64,000 nucleotides of DNA from Streptomyces violaceoruber (GCA_000720805.1 JODI01000002.1:124001-188000); one strand, 5' to 3'. Shown: positions 8,983-18,379, counted from the first letter of the stretch. Notes: a model not told the origin generated them from the sequence alone. Numbers and translations are program-made.

Positions 8983-10064
8983 CAGGCGTCACCCTGGGCA
9001 GGACCGGCGGACAACGCCGCCTTCGCGGCGGCGAGTTCGGCGGCCAGCACCTCCACCAGCCGCCCGGCCGGTATGTCGCGGGCCATCCGGTGGCCCTGGC
9101 CCGCCCACAGCGCCATGCCCTGCGCGTCGCCCGCCTTGGCCGCCGCCTTGCGCAGCGGCGAGGTCAGGTGGTGCAGCTCGGGGTAGGCGGCGGGCGCGTA
9201 CGGGCCGTGCTCGCGCATGAACCGGTTGACCAGGCCGCGCGCCGGACGCCCGGAGAAGGCACGGGTCAACTCGGTACGGACGAACAGGGGGTTGGTCAGC
9301 GCCTGCTTGTGCACGGCGCTCGCGCCGGACTCGGGGGTGGCGAGGAACGCCGTGCCGAGCTGGGCGGCGCTCGCGCCCGCGGCGAGCGCGGCGGCGATCT
9401 GGCTGCCGCGCATGATGCCGCCGGCCGCCACGATCGGGATGCGCACGGTCTCGCGGATCTGCGCGATCAGCGACAGCAGTCCGATGCCGGAGCCGTCGGT
9501 CTCCGGAATGTCCCGGTGGGTGCCCTGGTGGCCGCCCGCCTCCACGCCCTGCGCGATCACCGCGTCCGCGCCCGCCCGCTCGACGGCGAGGGCCTCGTCC
9601 GCCGTGGTCGCGGTGACCAGGGTGAAGGTGCCGGCCCGGCGCAGCGAGTCCAGGACGTCCGGGCTGGGGGTTCCGAAGTGGAAGGAGACCACCGGTACCG
9701 GGTTGTCGAGGAGCACCGCGAGCTTGGCGTCGTAGCCGTCGTCACGGCCGCTCTCCGGGTCGCCGAGCTCGGTCTCGTACCAGGATGCCTCGCCGGCCAG
9801 CTGGTGGGCGTAGACGTCGACCGCGGCGGGGTCCGCGTACTCGGGCTGCGGCATGAAGAGGTTCACGCCGAAGGGGCGGGCCGTGAGGCTCCGCAGCTGC
9901 TTGATCTCCTGGTACAGGCCGTCGGCCGTCTTGTACCCGGCAGCGAGGAACCCCAGCCCGCCGGCCTCGCACACGGCGGCGCCGAGCGTCGGTACGGAGA
10001 CGCCGCCCGCCATGGGGGCCTGCACGATCGGATGGGGGAAGAGATCGGTCAGTGCGGAGGACAT
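8982..10064 (-). CDS. Nitronate monooxygenase-like flavoenzyme
   Basis: 360 residues, an FMN-dependent TIM barrel of the NMO/2-nitropropane dioxygenase family. Recognisable parts are the N-terminal HPIVQAPMAGGVSVPTLGAA, RPFGVNLFMP, AVIAQGVEAGGHQGTH (catalytic His region), IPIVAAGGIMRGSQIAAALA and AQLGTAFLATPES. Family members oxidise alkyl nitronates such as propionate 3-nitronate; related barrels include enoyl-ACP reductase FabK, so the substrate is not certain. The ATG at 10064 was chosen from the domain start. The stop overlaps the start of rsmE. Confidence 0.85.
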   Translation of the reverse strand: MSSALTDLFPHPIVQAPMAGGVSVPTLGAAVCEAGGLGFLAAGYKTADGLYQEIKQLRSLTARPFGVNLFMPQPEYADPAAVDVYAHQLAGEASWYETELGDPESGRDDGYDAKLAVLLDNPVPVVSFHFGTPSPDVLDSLRRAGTFTLVTATTADEALAVERAGADAVIAQGVEAGGHQGTHRDIPETDGSGIGLLSLIAQIRETVRIPIVAAGGIMRGSQIAAALAAGASAAQLGTAFLATPESGASAVHKQALTNPLFVRTELTRAFSGRPARGLVNRFMREHGPYAPAAYPELHHLTSPLRKAAAKAGDAQGMALWAGQGHRMARDIPAGRLVEVLAAELAAAKAALSAGPAQGDA

Positions 10065-10130
10065 GACGGCATGTTGTCACGTCCTCCGAACAAGTCCGAA
10101 TCGAGCCTTTCCCTTGGCATACGCCAGCCG

Positions 10131-10240
10131 CAACCAGCCCGTCCGGCGTTTGAGGACGAGGCCGTTCAGGCCGAAGCGGGGGTCTGGGGGCGCAGTCCCC
10201 AGGGACAGGAAGGGTTGGGGCGGCGGGGGCGGGAAAAGCC
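10131..10240. repeat. Common Streptomyces intergenic repeat (GTCCGGCGTTTGAGGACGAG type)
   Basis: The block starts CAACCAGCCC, then GTCCGGCGTTTGAGGACGAG, then GGCCGTTCAGGCCGAAG, then a G-rich hairpin part GGTCTGGGGGCGCAGTCCCC. I recognise this as a highly repeated intergenic element in Streptomyces genomes. It fills the gap between the nitronate monooxygenase-like gene and the end of dnaJ2. Its hairpin portion could help end dnaJ2 transcription; that role is inference. Confidence 0.75.
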
Positions 10241-10256
10241 GCCCGCGGCCACCCCG

Positions 10257-11393
10257 TCAGCGTCCGTTGAACGCGTCCTTCAGCCGCGAGAACAGCCCCT
10301 GCTGCCCCGGCTGGAACTGACCCTGCGGACGCTCCTCGCCGCGCAGCTTGGCCAGCTCGCGCAGGAGCCGTTCCTGTTCGGGGTCGAGCTTGGTCGGGGT
10401 CTGGACCTCGACGTGCACGATGAGGTCGCCCCGGCCGCCGCCGCGCAGGTGGGTGACGCCACGGCTGTGCAGCGGGATCGACTGGCCGGACTGGGTGCCG
10501 GGCCGGATGTCGACCTCCTCCAGGCCGTCCAGCGTCTCCAGCGGGACCTTGGTGCCCAGGGAGGCCGCGGTCATCGGGAGGGTGACCGTGCAGTGCAGGT
10601 CGTCGCCCCGGCGCTGGAACTGCGAGTGCGGCAGCTCGTGGATCTCGACGTACAGGTCACCGGCGGGTCCGCCGCCGGGTCCGACCTCGCCCTCGCCCGC
10701 GAGCTGGATCCGGGTGCCGTTGTCGACGCCGGCGGGGATCTTCACCGTCAGCGTGCGCCGCGAGCGGATCCGTCCGTCGCCCGCGCACTCGGGGCACGGC
10801 GTCGGGACGACGGTGCCGAAGCCCTGGCACTGCGGGCACGGCCGGGAGGTCATGACCTGGCCGAGGAAGGACCGGGTGACCTGGGAGACCTCGCCCCGGC
10901 CGCGACACATGTCACAGGTCTGGGCGGAGGTGCCCGGCGCCGCGCCCTCACCGCTGCAGGTGGTGCAGACGACGGCCGTGTCGACCTGGATGTCCTTCGT
11001 GGTGCCGAAGGCCGCCTCGTCGAGCTCGATCTCCAGCCGGATCATCGCGTCCTGGCCGCGCCGGGTGCGCGAGCGCGGTCCGCGCTGCGACGCCGTACCG
11101 AAGAAGGCGTCCATGATGTCGGAGAAGTTGCCGAAGCCGCCCGCGCCGAAGCCGCCCGCGCCTGCTCCGCCCGCCTGCGAGAGGGGGTCGCCGCCGAGGT
11201 CGTAGACCTGCTTCTTCTGCGGGTCCGACAGCACCTCGTAAGCGGCGTTGATCTCCTTGAACCGCTCCTGGGTCTTCGGATCGGGGTTGACGTCCGGGTG
11301 CAGCTCGCGTGCGAGCCGCCGGAAGGCCTTCTTGATCTCTTCCTGCGACGCGTCGCGGCGCACGCCGAGAACGGCGTAGTAGTCCGTGGCCAC
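10257..11393 (-). CDS. dnaJ2: Chaperone protein DnaJ (second copy, hrcA-linked)
   Basis: 378 residues. J domain at 1-70 ([20 protein letters not shown], with HPD in LHPDVNPD), a Gly-rich linker ([16 protein letters not shown]), then four zinc-binding CxxCxGxG-type repeats ([32 protein letters not shown]), and the C-terminal substrate-binding domain. It stimulates DnaK ATPase and delivers unfolded clients. The GTG start directly abuts the stop of hrcA (TAAGTG), with GGAG just upstream. The two genes therefore form one CIRCE-controlled, heat-inducible unit. In actinomycetes this is the copy separate from the dnaK operon. Confidence 0.93.
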   Translation of the reverse strand: MATDYYAVLGVRRDASQEEIKKAFRRLARELHPDVNPDPKTQERFKEINAAYEVLSDPQKKQVYDLGGDPLSQAGGAGAGGFGAGGFGNFSDIMDAFFGTASQRGPRSRTRRGQDAMIRLEIELDEAAFGTTKDIQVDTAVVCTTCSGEGAAPGTSAQTCDMCRGRGEVSQVTRSFLGQVMTSRPCPQCQGFGTVVPTPCPECAGDGRIRSRRTLTVKIPAGVDNGTRIQLAGEGEVGPGGGPAGDLYVEIHELPHSQFQRRGDDLHCTVTLPMTAASLGTKVPLETLDGLEEVDIRPGTQSGQSIPLHSRGVTHLRGGGRGDLIVHVEVQTPTKLDPEQERLLRELAKLRGEERPQGQFQPGQQGLFSRLKDAFNGR

Positions 11394-12410
11394 TTACGAC
11401 TCCGCCAGGATCTGTCCGACGTACCGTGCCACTGCGCGTACCGCTCCCATCGTTCCCGGGTAATCCATGCGGGTCGGTCCGACCACGCCGAGCTTGGCGA
11501 CTGCCTCGTTGCCCGAACCGTAGCCGACCGACACGACGGACGTGGAGTTGAGTCCCTCGTAGGCGTTCTCATGACCGATGCGTACGGTCATGCCCGAATC
11601 CCCGGCCTCACCAAGGAGCTTGAGGAGCACGACCTGCTCCTCGAGTGCCTCCAGGACGGGCCGGATCGTGAGGGGAAAGTCATGTCCGAAGCGGGTCAGA
11701 TTGGCGGTGCCGCCGATCATCAACCGCTCCTCGTTCTCCTCGACGAGCGTCTCCAGCAGAGTGGAGAGCACCGTCGAGACCGTGCCGCGGTCCTCCGGGT
11801 CGAAGGCATCCGGCAGGTCCTCCACCAGACGCGGCACGTCAGTGAAGCGCCGGCCCGCGACCCGGCTGTTGAGCCGCGCGCGCAGATCCGCGAGCGGACC
11901 GTCACCGAACGGCGCCGGGCAGTCGACCATCCGCTGCTCGACCCGGCCGGTGTCCGTGATCAGCACGAGCATCACCCGCGCGGGGGCGAGCGAGAGCAGT
12001 TCCACGTGCCGCACGGTCGAACGGGTCAGCGAGGGGTACTGCACGACGGCGACCTGCCGGGTCAGCTGCGCGAGCAGCCGCACCGTCCGCGCAACGACGT
12101 CATCCAGGTCGACGGCGCCGTCGAGGAAGTTCTGGATGGCGCGCCGCTCGGGCCCCGTCATCGGCTTGACGCCGGCCAGCTTGTCGACGAACAGCCGGTA
12201 CCCCTTGTCCGTGGGGATCCGCCCGGCACTGGTGTGCGGCTGGGCGATGAACCCCTCGTCCTCCAGGGCCGCCATGTCGTTGCGGACCGTCGCCGGGGAC
12301 ACGCCGAGGTTGTGCCGCTCGGTGAGCGCCTTGGACCCGACGGGCTCCTCGGTGCCGACGTAGTCCTGGACGATGGCGCGCAGCACCTGGAGCCTGCGTT
12401 CACTCAGCAT
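11394..12410 (-). CDS. hrcA: Heat-inducible transcription repressor HrcA
   Basis: 338 residues. The N-terminal winged helix ([52 protein letters not shown]) precedes the GAF-like regulatory domain, ending [19 protein letters not shown]. HrcA binds CIRCE elements and represses chaperone genes until GroE is titrated by misfolded protein. The ATG at 12410 is preferred over an upstream in-frame ATG at 12458 because GGAGGTG lies eight bases before it and the family starts with this segment. A CIRCE element lies 42 bases upstream of the start, so the gene is autoregulated. Confidence 0.95.
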   Translation of the reverse strand: MLSERRLQVLRAIVQDYVGTEEPVGSKALTERHNLGVSPATVRNDMAALEDEGFIAQPHTSAGRIPTDKGYRLFVDKLAGVKPMTGPERRAIQNFLDGAVDLDDVVARTVRLLAQLTRQVAVVQYPSLTRSTVRHVELLSLAPARVMLVLITDTGRVEQRMVDCPAPFGDGPLADLRARLNSRVAGRRFTDVPRLVEDLPDAFDPEDRGTVSTVLSTLLETLVEENEERLMIGGTANLTRFGHDFPLTIRPVLEALEEQVVLLKLLGEAGDSGMTVRIGHENAYEGLNSTSVVSVGYGSGNEAVAKLGVVGPTRMDYPGTMGAVRAVARYVGQILAES

Positions 12411-12451
12411 CGCGCACACACCTCCAGAAAGTCGTCCCCGTGGCGCCTGTC

Positions 12452-12478
12452 CTGGCACTCGTCACATCCGAGTGCCAG
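12452..12478. promoter_or_regulatory. CIRCE element (HrcA operator) upstream of hrcA-dnaJ2
   Basis: CTGGCACTC, nine bases, GAGTGCCAG: a perfect 9-9-9 inverted repeat, close to the CIRCE consensus TTAGCACTC-N9-GAGTGCTAA. It lies in the leader of hrcA, just downstream of a possible promoter. Confidence 0.92.
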
Positions 12479-12491
12479 AGTTCCCCGGCCC

Positions 12492-12522
12492 AGTGTACGG
12501 CCGAGTAGTACGACTCGGGCAA
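12492..12522 (-). promoter_or_regulatory. Candidate hrcA promoter
   Basis: On the minus strand TTGCCC (12522-12517) and TACACT (12497-12492) resemble -35 and -10 boxes, with a 19-base spacer, slightly long. The CIRCE operator follows about 14 bases after the -10, a good place for repression. The assignment is inference. Confidence 0.35.
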
Positions 12523-12575
12523 GGCCGGGCCCGCGAGACCGTGCCCGGACGTGCTGTCTTGGCTAGCGTCGCCGT

Positions 12576-13313
12576 ATGACGGTGACTTGGGAAGAGCTGG
12601 GATGGCAGCGGGTGGCGGCCGGGGTCGGACGGTGCCGGCTGCCCGGCTGGGACTGCACGGTGGGGCTGGTCGTCGGCGACGGCAGCGCCCTGTTGGTCGA
12701 CGCCGGTTCGAGCCTCACGGAGGGCGCGCTGCTGCGCGGGCAGGCGGAGCGACTCACTAGTCACCGTGTGACTCATCTCGCGCTTACCCACCCCCACTTC
12801 GATCATGTCTTCGGCACTACGGCGTTCTCGGGCGCGGAGGTGTTCGGCGCGGTCGGCATCGACACGGTGTTCGACGGCAGGCAGGCGCGGGAGGAGCTGC
12901 GCGGGGACGCCGTCCGCAACGGCCTGGACGCCTCCCTGGCCGAGGAGGCGGTGGACGCCCTGGTGCCGCCCCGCCACCGGGTCAGCGGCGAGTGGACCCT
13001 CGACCTTGGGGGCGGCCGGCAGGTGCTGCTGGCGAACGTCGGCCCCGGGCACACCGCGCACGACCTCGCGGTCCTCGTCCCGGGAGCCCCCGGTTCCCCG
13101 GAGGTCGTCTTCTGCGGCGACCTGGTCGAGGAGTCCGGCGAACCCCAGGCGGGCCCCGACGCCGTCCCCTCCCACTGGCCCGCCGCCCTGGACCGGCTCC
13201 TCGACCTGGGCGGCGAGGACGCGCTGTACGTGCCCGGTCACGGAGCGGTGGTCGACGCGGCCTTCGTGCGGGCGCAGCGGGACGCGCTGGCGGCCCGTTT
13301 CGGCGTGTCGTGA
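12576..13313 (+). CDS. Metallo-beta-lactamase-fold hydrolase
   Basis: 245 residues. The MBL signature THPHFDHVFGT gives the metal ligands His-x-His-x-Asp-His; other ligands are in GPGHTAHDLAVL and CGDLVEESG, and near the C-terminus VPGHGAVV. The layout is that of a general hydrolase (glyoxalase II or quinolinase-like branch), with no signal peptide, so it is cytosolic. The substrate cannot be read from the sequence. The gene is divergent from hrcA-dnaJ2 and lies 34 bases upstream of the DUF3097 gene on the same strand, so those two may be co-transcribed. Confidence 0.85.
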   Translation: MTVTWEELGWQRVAAGVGRCRLPGWDCTVGLVVGDGSALLVDAGSSLTEGALLRGQAERLTSHRVTHLALTHPHFDHVFGTTAFSGAEVFGAVGIDTVFDGRQAREELRGDAVRNGLDASLAEEAVDALVPPRHRVSGEWTLDLGGGRQVLLANVGPGHTAHDLAVLVPGAPGSPEVVFCGDLVEESGEPQAGPDAVPSHWPAALDRLLDLGGEDALYVPGHGAVVDAAFVRAQRDALAARFGVS

Positions 13314-13347
13314 GTGCTCCCCGGCTGCTTCTCCTATCGTCATCCGA

Positions 13348-14160
13348 ATGCGCCAGTACTCCGCCGATCTGACCCCGCCGTGGAAGAAGCCCAAGCCCGT
13401 CCCCGAGGTCGCGGCCGAGCCCGGTCTGGTGGTCGAGGAGCCCGGCACCGGTTTCTGCGGCGCGGTGATCCGCTGCGAGGCCGGCACGGTCACCCTGGAG
13501 GACCGGCACGGCAAGCACCGGGTGTTCCCGCTGGAGCCGCGGGGGTTCTTGTTGGAGGGCCGCGTGGTGACGCTCGTACGGCCGCCGTCGACTCCGGTAC
13601 GACCGTCCCGTACCGCCTCCGGTTCGGTCGCCGTCCCCGGCGCCCGCGCCCGCGTGGCCCGCGCCGGCCGCATCTACGTCGAGGGGCGGCACGACGCCGA
13701 GCTGGTCGAGAAGGTGTGGGGCGACGACCTGCGCATCGAGGGCGTGGTCGTGGAATACCTGGGGGGCGTGGACGACCTGCCGGCGATCGTGGCCGAATTC
13801 GCACCCGGCCCGGACGCGCGGCTGGGCGTGCTGGTGGACCACCTGGTGCCGGGGAGCAAGGAGTCACGTATCGCCGCGTCGGTGGCCAGTGAACACGCGT
13901 TGGTGGTCGGCCACCCGTACATCGACATCTGGGAGGCGGTGAAGCCGTCCGCCGTCGGCATCGAGGCCTGGCCCCGAGTGCCGCGCGGCCAGGACTGGAA
14001 GACGGGGGTTTGCCGGGCGCTGGGGTGGCCGTCGGAGAACACCGGGGCGGTGTGGCAGGCGATTCTGAAGCGGGTGGGGTCCTACCGGGATCTGGAGCCG
14101 GAGTTGTTGGGGAGAGTGGAGGAGCTGATCGACTTCGTCACGGATAGCGGTGGGGCCTGA
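13348..14160 (+). CDS. DUF3097 family protein with Toprim-like segment
   Basis: 270 residues, the size of the actinobacterial DUF3097 family. An N-terminal part with a small beta domain (VIRCEAGTVTLEDRHGKHRV) is followed from about residue 108 by GRIYVEGRHDAELVEKVWG, which looks like the first strand and glutamate of a Toprim domain (VEGxxDA as in RNase M5 and primases), then LGVLVDHLVPGSKESRIA and GHPYIDIWEAV. The family has no established function to my knowledge. A role on RNA or DNA is inferred only from this resemblance. Start ATG at 13348; its last 23 bases overlap the convergent Uma2 gene. Confidence 0.8.
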   Translation: MRQYSADLTPPWKKPKPVPEVAAEPGLVVEEPGTGFCGAVIRCEAGTVTLEDRHGKHRVFPLEPRGFLLEGRVVTLVRPPSTPVRPSRTASGSVAVPGARARVARAGRIYVEGRHDAELVEKVWGDDLRIEGVVVEYLGGVDDLPAIVAEFAPGPDARLGVLVDHLVPGSKESRIAASVASEHALVVGHPYIDIWEAVKPSAVGIEAWPRVPRGQDWKTGVCRALGWPSENTGAVWQAILKRVGSYRDLEPELLGRVEELIDFVTDSGGA

Positions 14161-14716
14161 TGCCGGGGAAAGTCCCGAATTCGCTCGTATCCAGGTTAAG
14201 TCCCAGAATCTCCAGCGGCAGCGAGTCACCGAACTTGGTGATCTCCTGGCTCAGATAGTCGGCGTCCTCACCCTCACCCGTGGGCTTCGTCAGCAGGACA
14301 CAGTTCGCCATGATCGGGTCGAGAATGAGGTAGGCAGGCACCTTTCCTGCCGCGTAGATCGACCGTTTGACCACGTAGTCCTGGTGGACGCTGGACTTGG
14401 AAACGACCTCGACGACCATCGTGATCAGTCGGCACGGCAGCAGGCGCCCCGACTGGGGCAGGATGTCGCGCTCCACGACCACCAAGTCCGGCACCGGCTC
14501 GCTGGCCTCGTCGACGATGTCGACGTCCTGGGTCTGAAGGCGGGACCAGTGCTGCCGCGGGATCTGGTCCTGCACATCGGTCACGATCATGTTGTGCACG
14601 ATGTCAGGGCTGGCCATCATCACGATTACCCCCCGGAGAAGCTCGACCTTGACGCCCTCCGGAGGCTCGAACTCCTCGAAGAACCGGGTCATCCCACGCT
14701 CGTCCACAGCGGTCAT
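14138..14716 (-). CDS. Uma2-family (DUF820) putative nuclease
   Basis: 192 residues. Expected features of the PD-(D/E)xK-like Uma2 family are present: an N-terminal substrate-like segment FEPPEGVKVELLRGVIVMMA with SPDIVHN, the acidic pair EPVPDLVVVERD, and VVEVVSKSSVHQDYVVKRSIYAAGKVPAYLILDP. These genes occur in many copies in Streptomyces and cyanobacteria; nuclease activity is assumed from fold, and biological roles are poorly known. The ATG at 14716 is chosen for GGAGGG eight bases before it; an ATG at 14734 is also in frame. The 3' end overlaps the convergent DUF3097 gene by 23 bases. Confidence 0.85.
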   Translation of the reverse strand: MTAVDERGMTRFFEEFEPPEGVKVELLRGVIVMMASPDIVHNMIVTDVQDQIPRQHWSRLQTQDVDIVDEASEPVPDLVVVERDILPQSGRLLPCRLITMVVEVVSKSSVHQDYVVKRSIYAAGKVPAYLILDPIMANCVLLTKPTGEGEDADYLSQEITKFGDSLPLEILGLNLDTSEFGTFPGIRPHRYP

Positions 14717-14816
14717 CTCCGTGGCCCTCCACATCCGCCGCGTACTTTTAGCGGCAGCCTACGAACCAGGTTAGGGACCGAACCGGCGTTCCGCACCGAT
14801 TCACTCCGCCGAGTGA

Positions 14817-16049
14817 TCAGTCCACCAAGTCCCTGACCACCGCGTCCGCCAGCAACCGCCCCCGCAGCGTCAGCACCGCCCGCCCCTCCTCGTACGGCCC
14901 GCCCTTCAGCAGCCCCTCCCCCAGCGCCCGCCGGGAGGCCGCGAGCCCCTCCGGCCGCAGCAGCTCAAGCGGCACACCCTCCCGCAGCCGTAGCTCCAGC
15001 AGGATCCGTTCCACCCGCCGGTCCTCCTCCGACAGCAGCTCCCGGCCCGCCCCAGGCGACCGTCCCCCCGCCAGCGCCGCCGCGTACGCCCCCGGATGCT
15101 TCACGTTCCACCACCGCACCCCGCCCACGTGCGAGTGCGCCCCCGGCCCCGCCCCCCACCAGTCGGCGCCCCGCCAGTACAGCTCGTTGTGCAGGCAGCG
15201 CCCCGCGTCCGAGGTCGCCCAGTTCGACACCTCGTACCAGTCGAAACCGGCCGCCGACAGCATCTCCTCGGCGATCAGGTACCGGTCCGCGTGCACGTCG
15301 TCGTCGGTCATCGGCACCTCGCCCCGGCGGATCCGCCGGGCCAGCTGCGTCCCCTCCTCGACGATCAGCGCGTACGCCGAGACGTGGTCCGGACCGGCTC
15401 CCAGGGCCGCCTCCAGCGAGGCCCGCCAGTCGTCGTCCGACTCGCCCGGGGTGCCGTAGATCAGGTCCAGGTTGACGTGCTCGAAGCCGGCCGCGCGGGC
15501 CTCGGCGACGCACGCCTCGGGGCGGCCCGGCGTGTGCGTGCGGTCCAGCACCTTCAGCACATGCTGCTTCGCGCTCTGCATGCCGAAGGAGATCCGGTTG
15601 AAGCCGCCCTGCCGGAGCTCGGCGAGGTAGCCCGGGTCCACCGACTCGGGGTTCGCCTCGGTGGTGACCTCCGCGTCGGCCGCGAGACCGAACTCGTCGC
15701 GGATCGCCCCCAGCATCCGTACGAGATCCCCCGCGGCCAGCAGCGTGGGCGTGCCGCCGCCGACGAAGACCGTGCGGACCTCGCGCGGGTCGTCGCCGAG
15801 GACCTTGCGGGCCAACCGGATCTCGTCGACCAGGGTGTCCGCGTAGTTGTCGCGGGAGGCGAGGACACCGCCGCTGCCGCGCAGCTCGGTCGCCGTGTAC
15901 GTGTTGAAGTCGCAGTAGCCGCAGCGGGTCGCGCAGTACGGGACGTGCAGGTAGAACCCGAGGGGGCGGTCGGCCGCCCCGGCGAGCGCGGACGCGGGCA
16001 GCGCGCCGTCGTCGGGGACGGGCTCGCCGTCGGGGAGTGCGGAAGGCAT
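14817..16049 (-). CDS. hemW: HemW-like radical SAM protein
   Basis: 410 residues. The radical SAM cluster motif CxxxCxxC is at residues 39-46 (YCATRCGYCDF), followed by the extra Phe typical of HemN/HemW. The SAM-binding glycine region is VFVGGGTPTLLAA, then FGMQSAKQHVLKVLDR and the C-terminal HemW domain. HemW proteins, often mis-named oxygen-independent coproporphyrinogen oxidase, act as haem chaperones; true HemN has an extra N-terminal extension that is missing here. Start ATG at 16049. It sits 26 bases downstream of the phosphatase gene on the same strand. Confidence 0.9.
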   Translation of the reverse strand: MPSALPDGEPVPDDGALPASALAGAADRPLGFYLHVPYCATRCGYCDFNTYTATELRGSGGVLASRDNYADTLVDEIRLARKVLGDDPREVRTVFVGGGTPTLLAAGDLVRMLGAIRDEFGLAADAEVTTEANPESVDPGYLAELRQGGFNRISFGMQSAKQHVLKVLDRTHTPGRPEACVAEARAAGFEHVNLDLIYGTPGESDDDWRASLEAALGAGPDHVSAYALIVEEGTQLARRIRRGEVPMTDDDVHADRYLIAEEMLSAAGFDWYEVSNWATSDAGRCLHNELYWRGADWWGAGPGAHSHVGGVRWWNVKHPGAYAAALAGGRSPGAGRELLSEEDRRVERILLELRLREGVPLELLRPEGLAASRRALGEGLLKGGPYEEGRAVLTLRGRLLADAVVRDLVD

Positions 16050-16075
16050 GCGCCCATTGTCCCGTACCCACGCCG

Positions 16076-18277
16076 TTACTCGGCCTGGAGCACCAGCAGT
16101 GCCAGGTCGTCCTCCGGCGGCCGTACGCCGAACTCGTGCACCAGCCGCTTGATCCGCTCGGCGATCAGCTCCGCGTCGAGCCCCACGCAGCCGGCCAGCG
16201 CGTCGGCGAGCCCGTCCTCGTCGTCGAACTGGCGGGAGCCGCTGCGCCGCTCGGTCACCCCGTCCGTGACGCACAGCAGGCTGTCGCCGGAGCGCAGCTC
16301 GAAGGTCTCGCTGGTGTACGTGGCGTCCTCGATGACCCCGAGCAGGGTCTGCGGGTGTGCTGCCGTACGGACCTCGCCGTCCGCCCCGAGCAGCAGCGGC
16401 AGCGGGTGTCCGGCGGAGGCGAGGGTGCAGCGCACTCCGCCGTCGAAGGGCGCGAGTTCGCCGTAGAGGAGGGACAGGAACCGGGTCTGCGGGCCGTCGC
16501 CGGGGCCCGCCGGCCGGCCGCCCGCGGAGACCAGCGCCCGGGCCGCCGCGTCCGCGGCCTCCGTGGCGTCGTCGAGGAGCAGCTGGTTGAGGCGGTCCAG
16601 GACGTCGGCGACGCGGTAGCCCTCGCGGGCCAGCAGCCGCAGCCAGGGCCGGGCGAGGCCGATGACGACGGCGGCCTCGGGTCCCTTGCCCTGGACGTCG
16701 CCGACGGCGAAGCACCAGCGTCCGTCGCCGGCCGGGAAGATGTCGTAGAAGTCGCCGCTGGGGCCGCCCTTGTCGCACGGCTCGTACACCAGGGCACTGC
16801 GCACCCCGGGTATCTCGGCGACGGCGCCGGGCAGCAGGCCGCGCTGGAGTACGGCGCTGATGGTGGCCTGCCGGGCGTACTGGCGGGCGGCGCCGATGGC
16901 GAGCGCCACCCGGCGGCTGAGGTCCTCGACGAGTCCGGTGATCTCGTCGGGGAAGCCGATCAGCCCGGCCCGGCCGATGACCAGGGTGCCGAGCGGGCGG
17001 CCCCCGGCCGTCAGCCGGTAGGCGAGCGCGAAGCCGTCGGGACCGAGGGCCTCGCCGGGCCAGGGGAAGGAGGCGGGGCCGGAGCGGGCCGGGTCGGGCG
17101 GGTGCGGAGGCTCCTTCTCCAGGGCCCCGCGCAGGTCCTCGATACGGGTCTCGCTGGCGTGCCAGACCCGGGCCAGCTGCGGTCCGGCGCCCGCGATGCC
17201 CGCGGTCCCGTCGGTGTTCCAGCCGGCCCGGCCGGTGACCTCGTCCTCCAGCCACACCGCGCACCAGTCGGCCAGCCGGGGCACGATCAGCTGCCCGGCG
17301 AGCGCGGCCACCAGGTTCTCGTCGAGCTGCCCGGCGAGCAGGTCGGAGGCCTCGGCGAGGAAGGACAGGGCGCCGCGGCCCAGCCAGTCCCGTTCCTGTT
17401 CGGTGCGGTGCGGTTCGGGGGCGAGTATCCCGGCGACCCGCAGGCCGCGCTCGCCGGCGTACGCGGCGCGTTCCTCGGTGGCCGGGGCGTCGTACGCGGG
17501 CAGCCGCGCCCACACCGTCTTGGCTCCGGTGCGGTAGGTGATGCCCCAGGACTCGGCGAGGGCCGCGACCAGCCGCAGCCCGCGCCCGTACTCCGGTGTC
17601 TCGTACGCCGCGTCGACCGCGGCGTCGCGCGGGGCGCGGGAGGGATGGCGGTCCATGACCTCGACCACGACGGCCCCCGTCTGCGCCTCCAGCCGGCACT
17701 CCACTTCGACGTCGGTCCCCGCGTGCACCACGGCGTTGGTGACGAGTTCACTGACGACGACCACGACGTCGCCGACCAGCCGGTCACTGAGGTGCTCGGT
17801 ACCGGGCAGCCCGCGCTCGGCCCACTCGGCGAGCGCGGCCCGTAAGAGCGCGCGGGCACAGCCCGGCGCGAGCGGACTGCCGGGCAGCGCGGCGTGCGCC
17901 TCGGCTCGCGGGGAGTGGTCGGCTCGCGGGGGGTCGTCGGGGAGCGGGAGGTCGTCGGGGAGCGGATGTGCTCGGGCGCGTGGAGGTTCGGCGGTGGCTG
18001 GGTGTGCGTCGGGGGGCGGGGGCGCGGCGGTGGCCGGATATGCGTCAGCGGACGGAGGCGCGGCGGTGGCCGGATATGCGTCAGCGGACGGGGACCCGGC
18101 AGCGGCCGGATATGGCTCGGGGTGCGAGGGCCCGGCGGTGGCCGGAGGTGCCTCGGCGCACGGGGGTGCGCTCCCCGGCGCGGGCACCGGCCCAGGCAGC
18201 GACCCGGACACCGGCCCGGGCACGGCCGTGCCGGAGGCACGGGAAACAGTCTCCCGTTGCGTCGGAATGGCCCCCAT
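16076..18277 (-). CDS. RsbW-like ATPase / GAF / PP2C phosphatase (OsaC-like)
   Basis: 733 residues, cytosolic. Residues 1-135 are Pro/Ala low complexity with 12-residue repeats (ADAYPATAAPPS). Residues about 140-265 are an anti-sigma-factor-type ATPase domain (VVSELVTNAVVHAG N-box; YGRGLRLVAALAESWG G-box). A GAF-like region follows, then a SpoIIE/RsbU PP2C phosphatase with PSGDFYDIF, GDVQGKGPEA, CVTDGVTE and PPEDDLALLVL metal-ligand motifs. The protein could both bind a sigma factor and dephosphorylate an anti-sigma antagonist. The domain set recalls OsaC, which modulates SigB in S. coelicolor osmotic stress. It is divergent from a hybrid kinase; ATG at 18277 follows GGGGAGC. Confidence 0.88.
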   Translation of the reverse strand: MGAIPTQRETVSRASGTAVPGPVSGSLPGPVPAPGSAPPCAEAPPATAGPSHPEPYPAAAGSPSADAYPATAAPPSADAYPATAAPPPPDAHPATAEPPRARAHPLPDDLPLPDDPPRADHSPRAEAHAALPGSPLAPGCARALLRAALAEWAERGLPGTEHLSDRLVGDVVVVVSELVTNAVVHAGTDVEVECRLEAQTGAVVVEVMDRHPSRAPRDAAVDAAYETPEYGRGLRLVAALAESWGITYRTGAKTVWARLPAYDAPATEERAAYAGERGLRVAGILAPEPHRTEQERDWLGRGALSFLAEASDLLAGQLDENLVAALAGQLIVPRLADWCAVWLEDEVTGRAGWNTDGTAGIAGAGPQLARVWHASETRIEDLRGALEKEPPHPPDPARSGPASFPWPGEALGPDGFALAYRLTAGGRPLGTLVIGRAGLIGFPDEITGLVEDLSRRVALAIGAARQYARQATISAVLQRGLLPGAVAEIPGVRSALVYEPCDKGGPSGDFYDIFPAGDGRWCFAVGDVQGKGPEAAVVIGLARPWLRLLAREGYRVADVLDRLNQLLLDDATEAADAAARALVSAGGRPAGPGDGPQTRFLSLLYGELAPFDGGVRCTLASAGHPLPLLLGADGEVRTAAHPQTLLGVIEDATYTSETFELRSGDSLLCVTDGVTERRSGSRQFDDEDGLADALAGCVGLDAELIAERIKRLVHEFGVRPPEDDLALLVLQAE
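18021..18092. repeat. 36-bp tandem repeat inside the phosphatase gene
   Basis: Two near-identical 36-bp units beginning GGCGCGGCGGTGGCCGGATA encode the 12-residue repeat ADAYPATAAPPS, with diverged copies on both sides (about 17990-18160). The copy number is likely variable between strains. Confidence 0.7.
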
Positions 18278-18379
18278 GGACAGCTCCCCGAGCGGTTCGG
18301 ACGAATACGCCTCAGTCGATGCCGACAGAGTGACAGACTGGCCACGCCCATAAGCGCCGAGTTACCGAAGTGGGCCGCC

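Noticed and set aside
12452..12478. Intrinsic terminator for the upstream hydrolase region
   Set aside because: The 9-9-9 spacing and GCACTC/GAGTGC cores identify a CIRCE operator, and no gene ends there.
9090..12566. A very long open frame on the plus strand antisense to the NMO, dnaJ2 and hrcA genes
   Set aside because: Its translation is Arg/Gly/Val-rich without any domain, and the opposite strand carries three clear families. It is a by-product of GC-rich codon bias.
14138..14716. Restriction-modification system around the Uma2 gene
   Set aside because: No methyltransferase or specificity gene is adjacent; Uma2 genes in Streptomyces are usually stand-alone.
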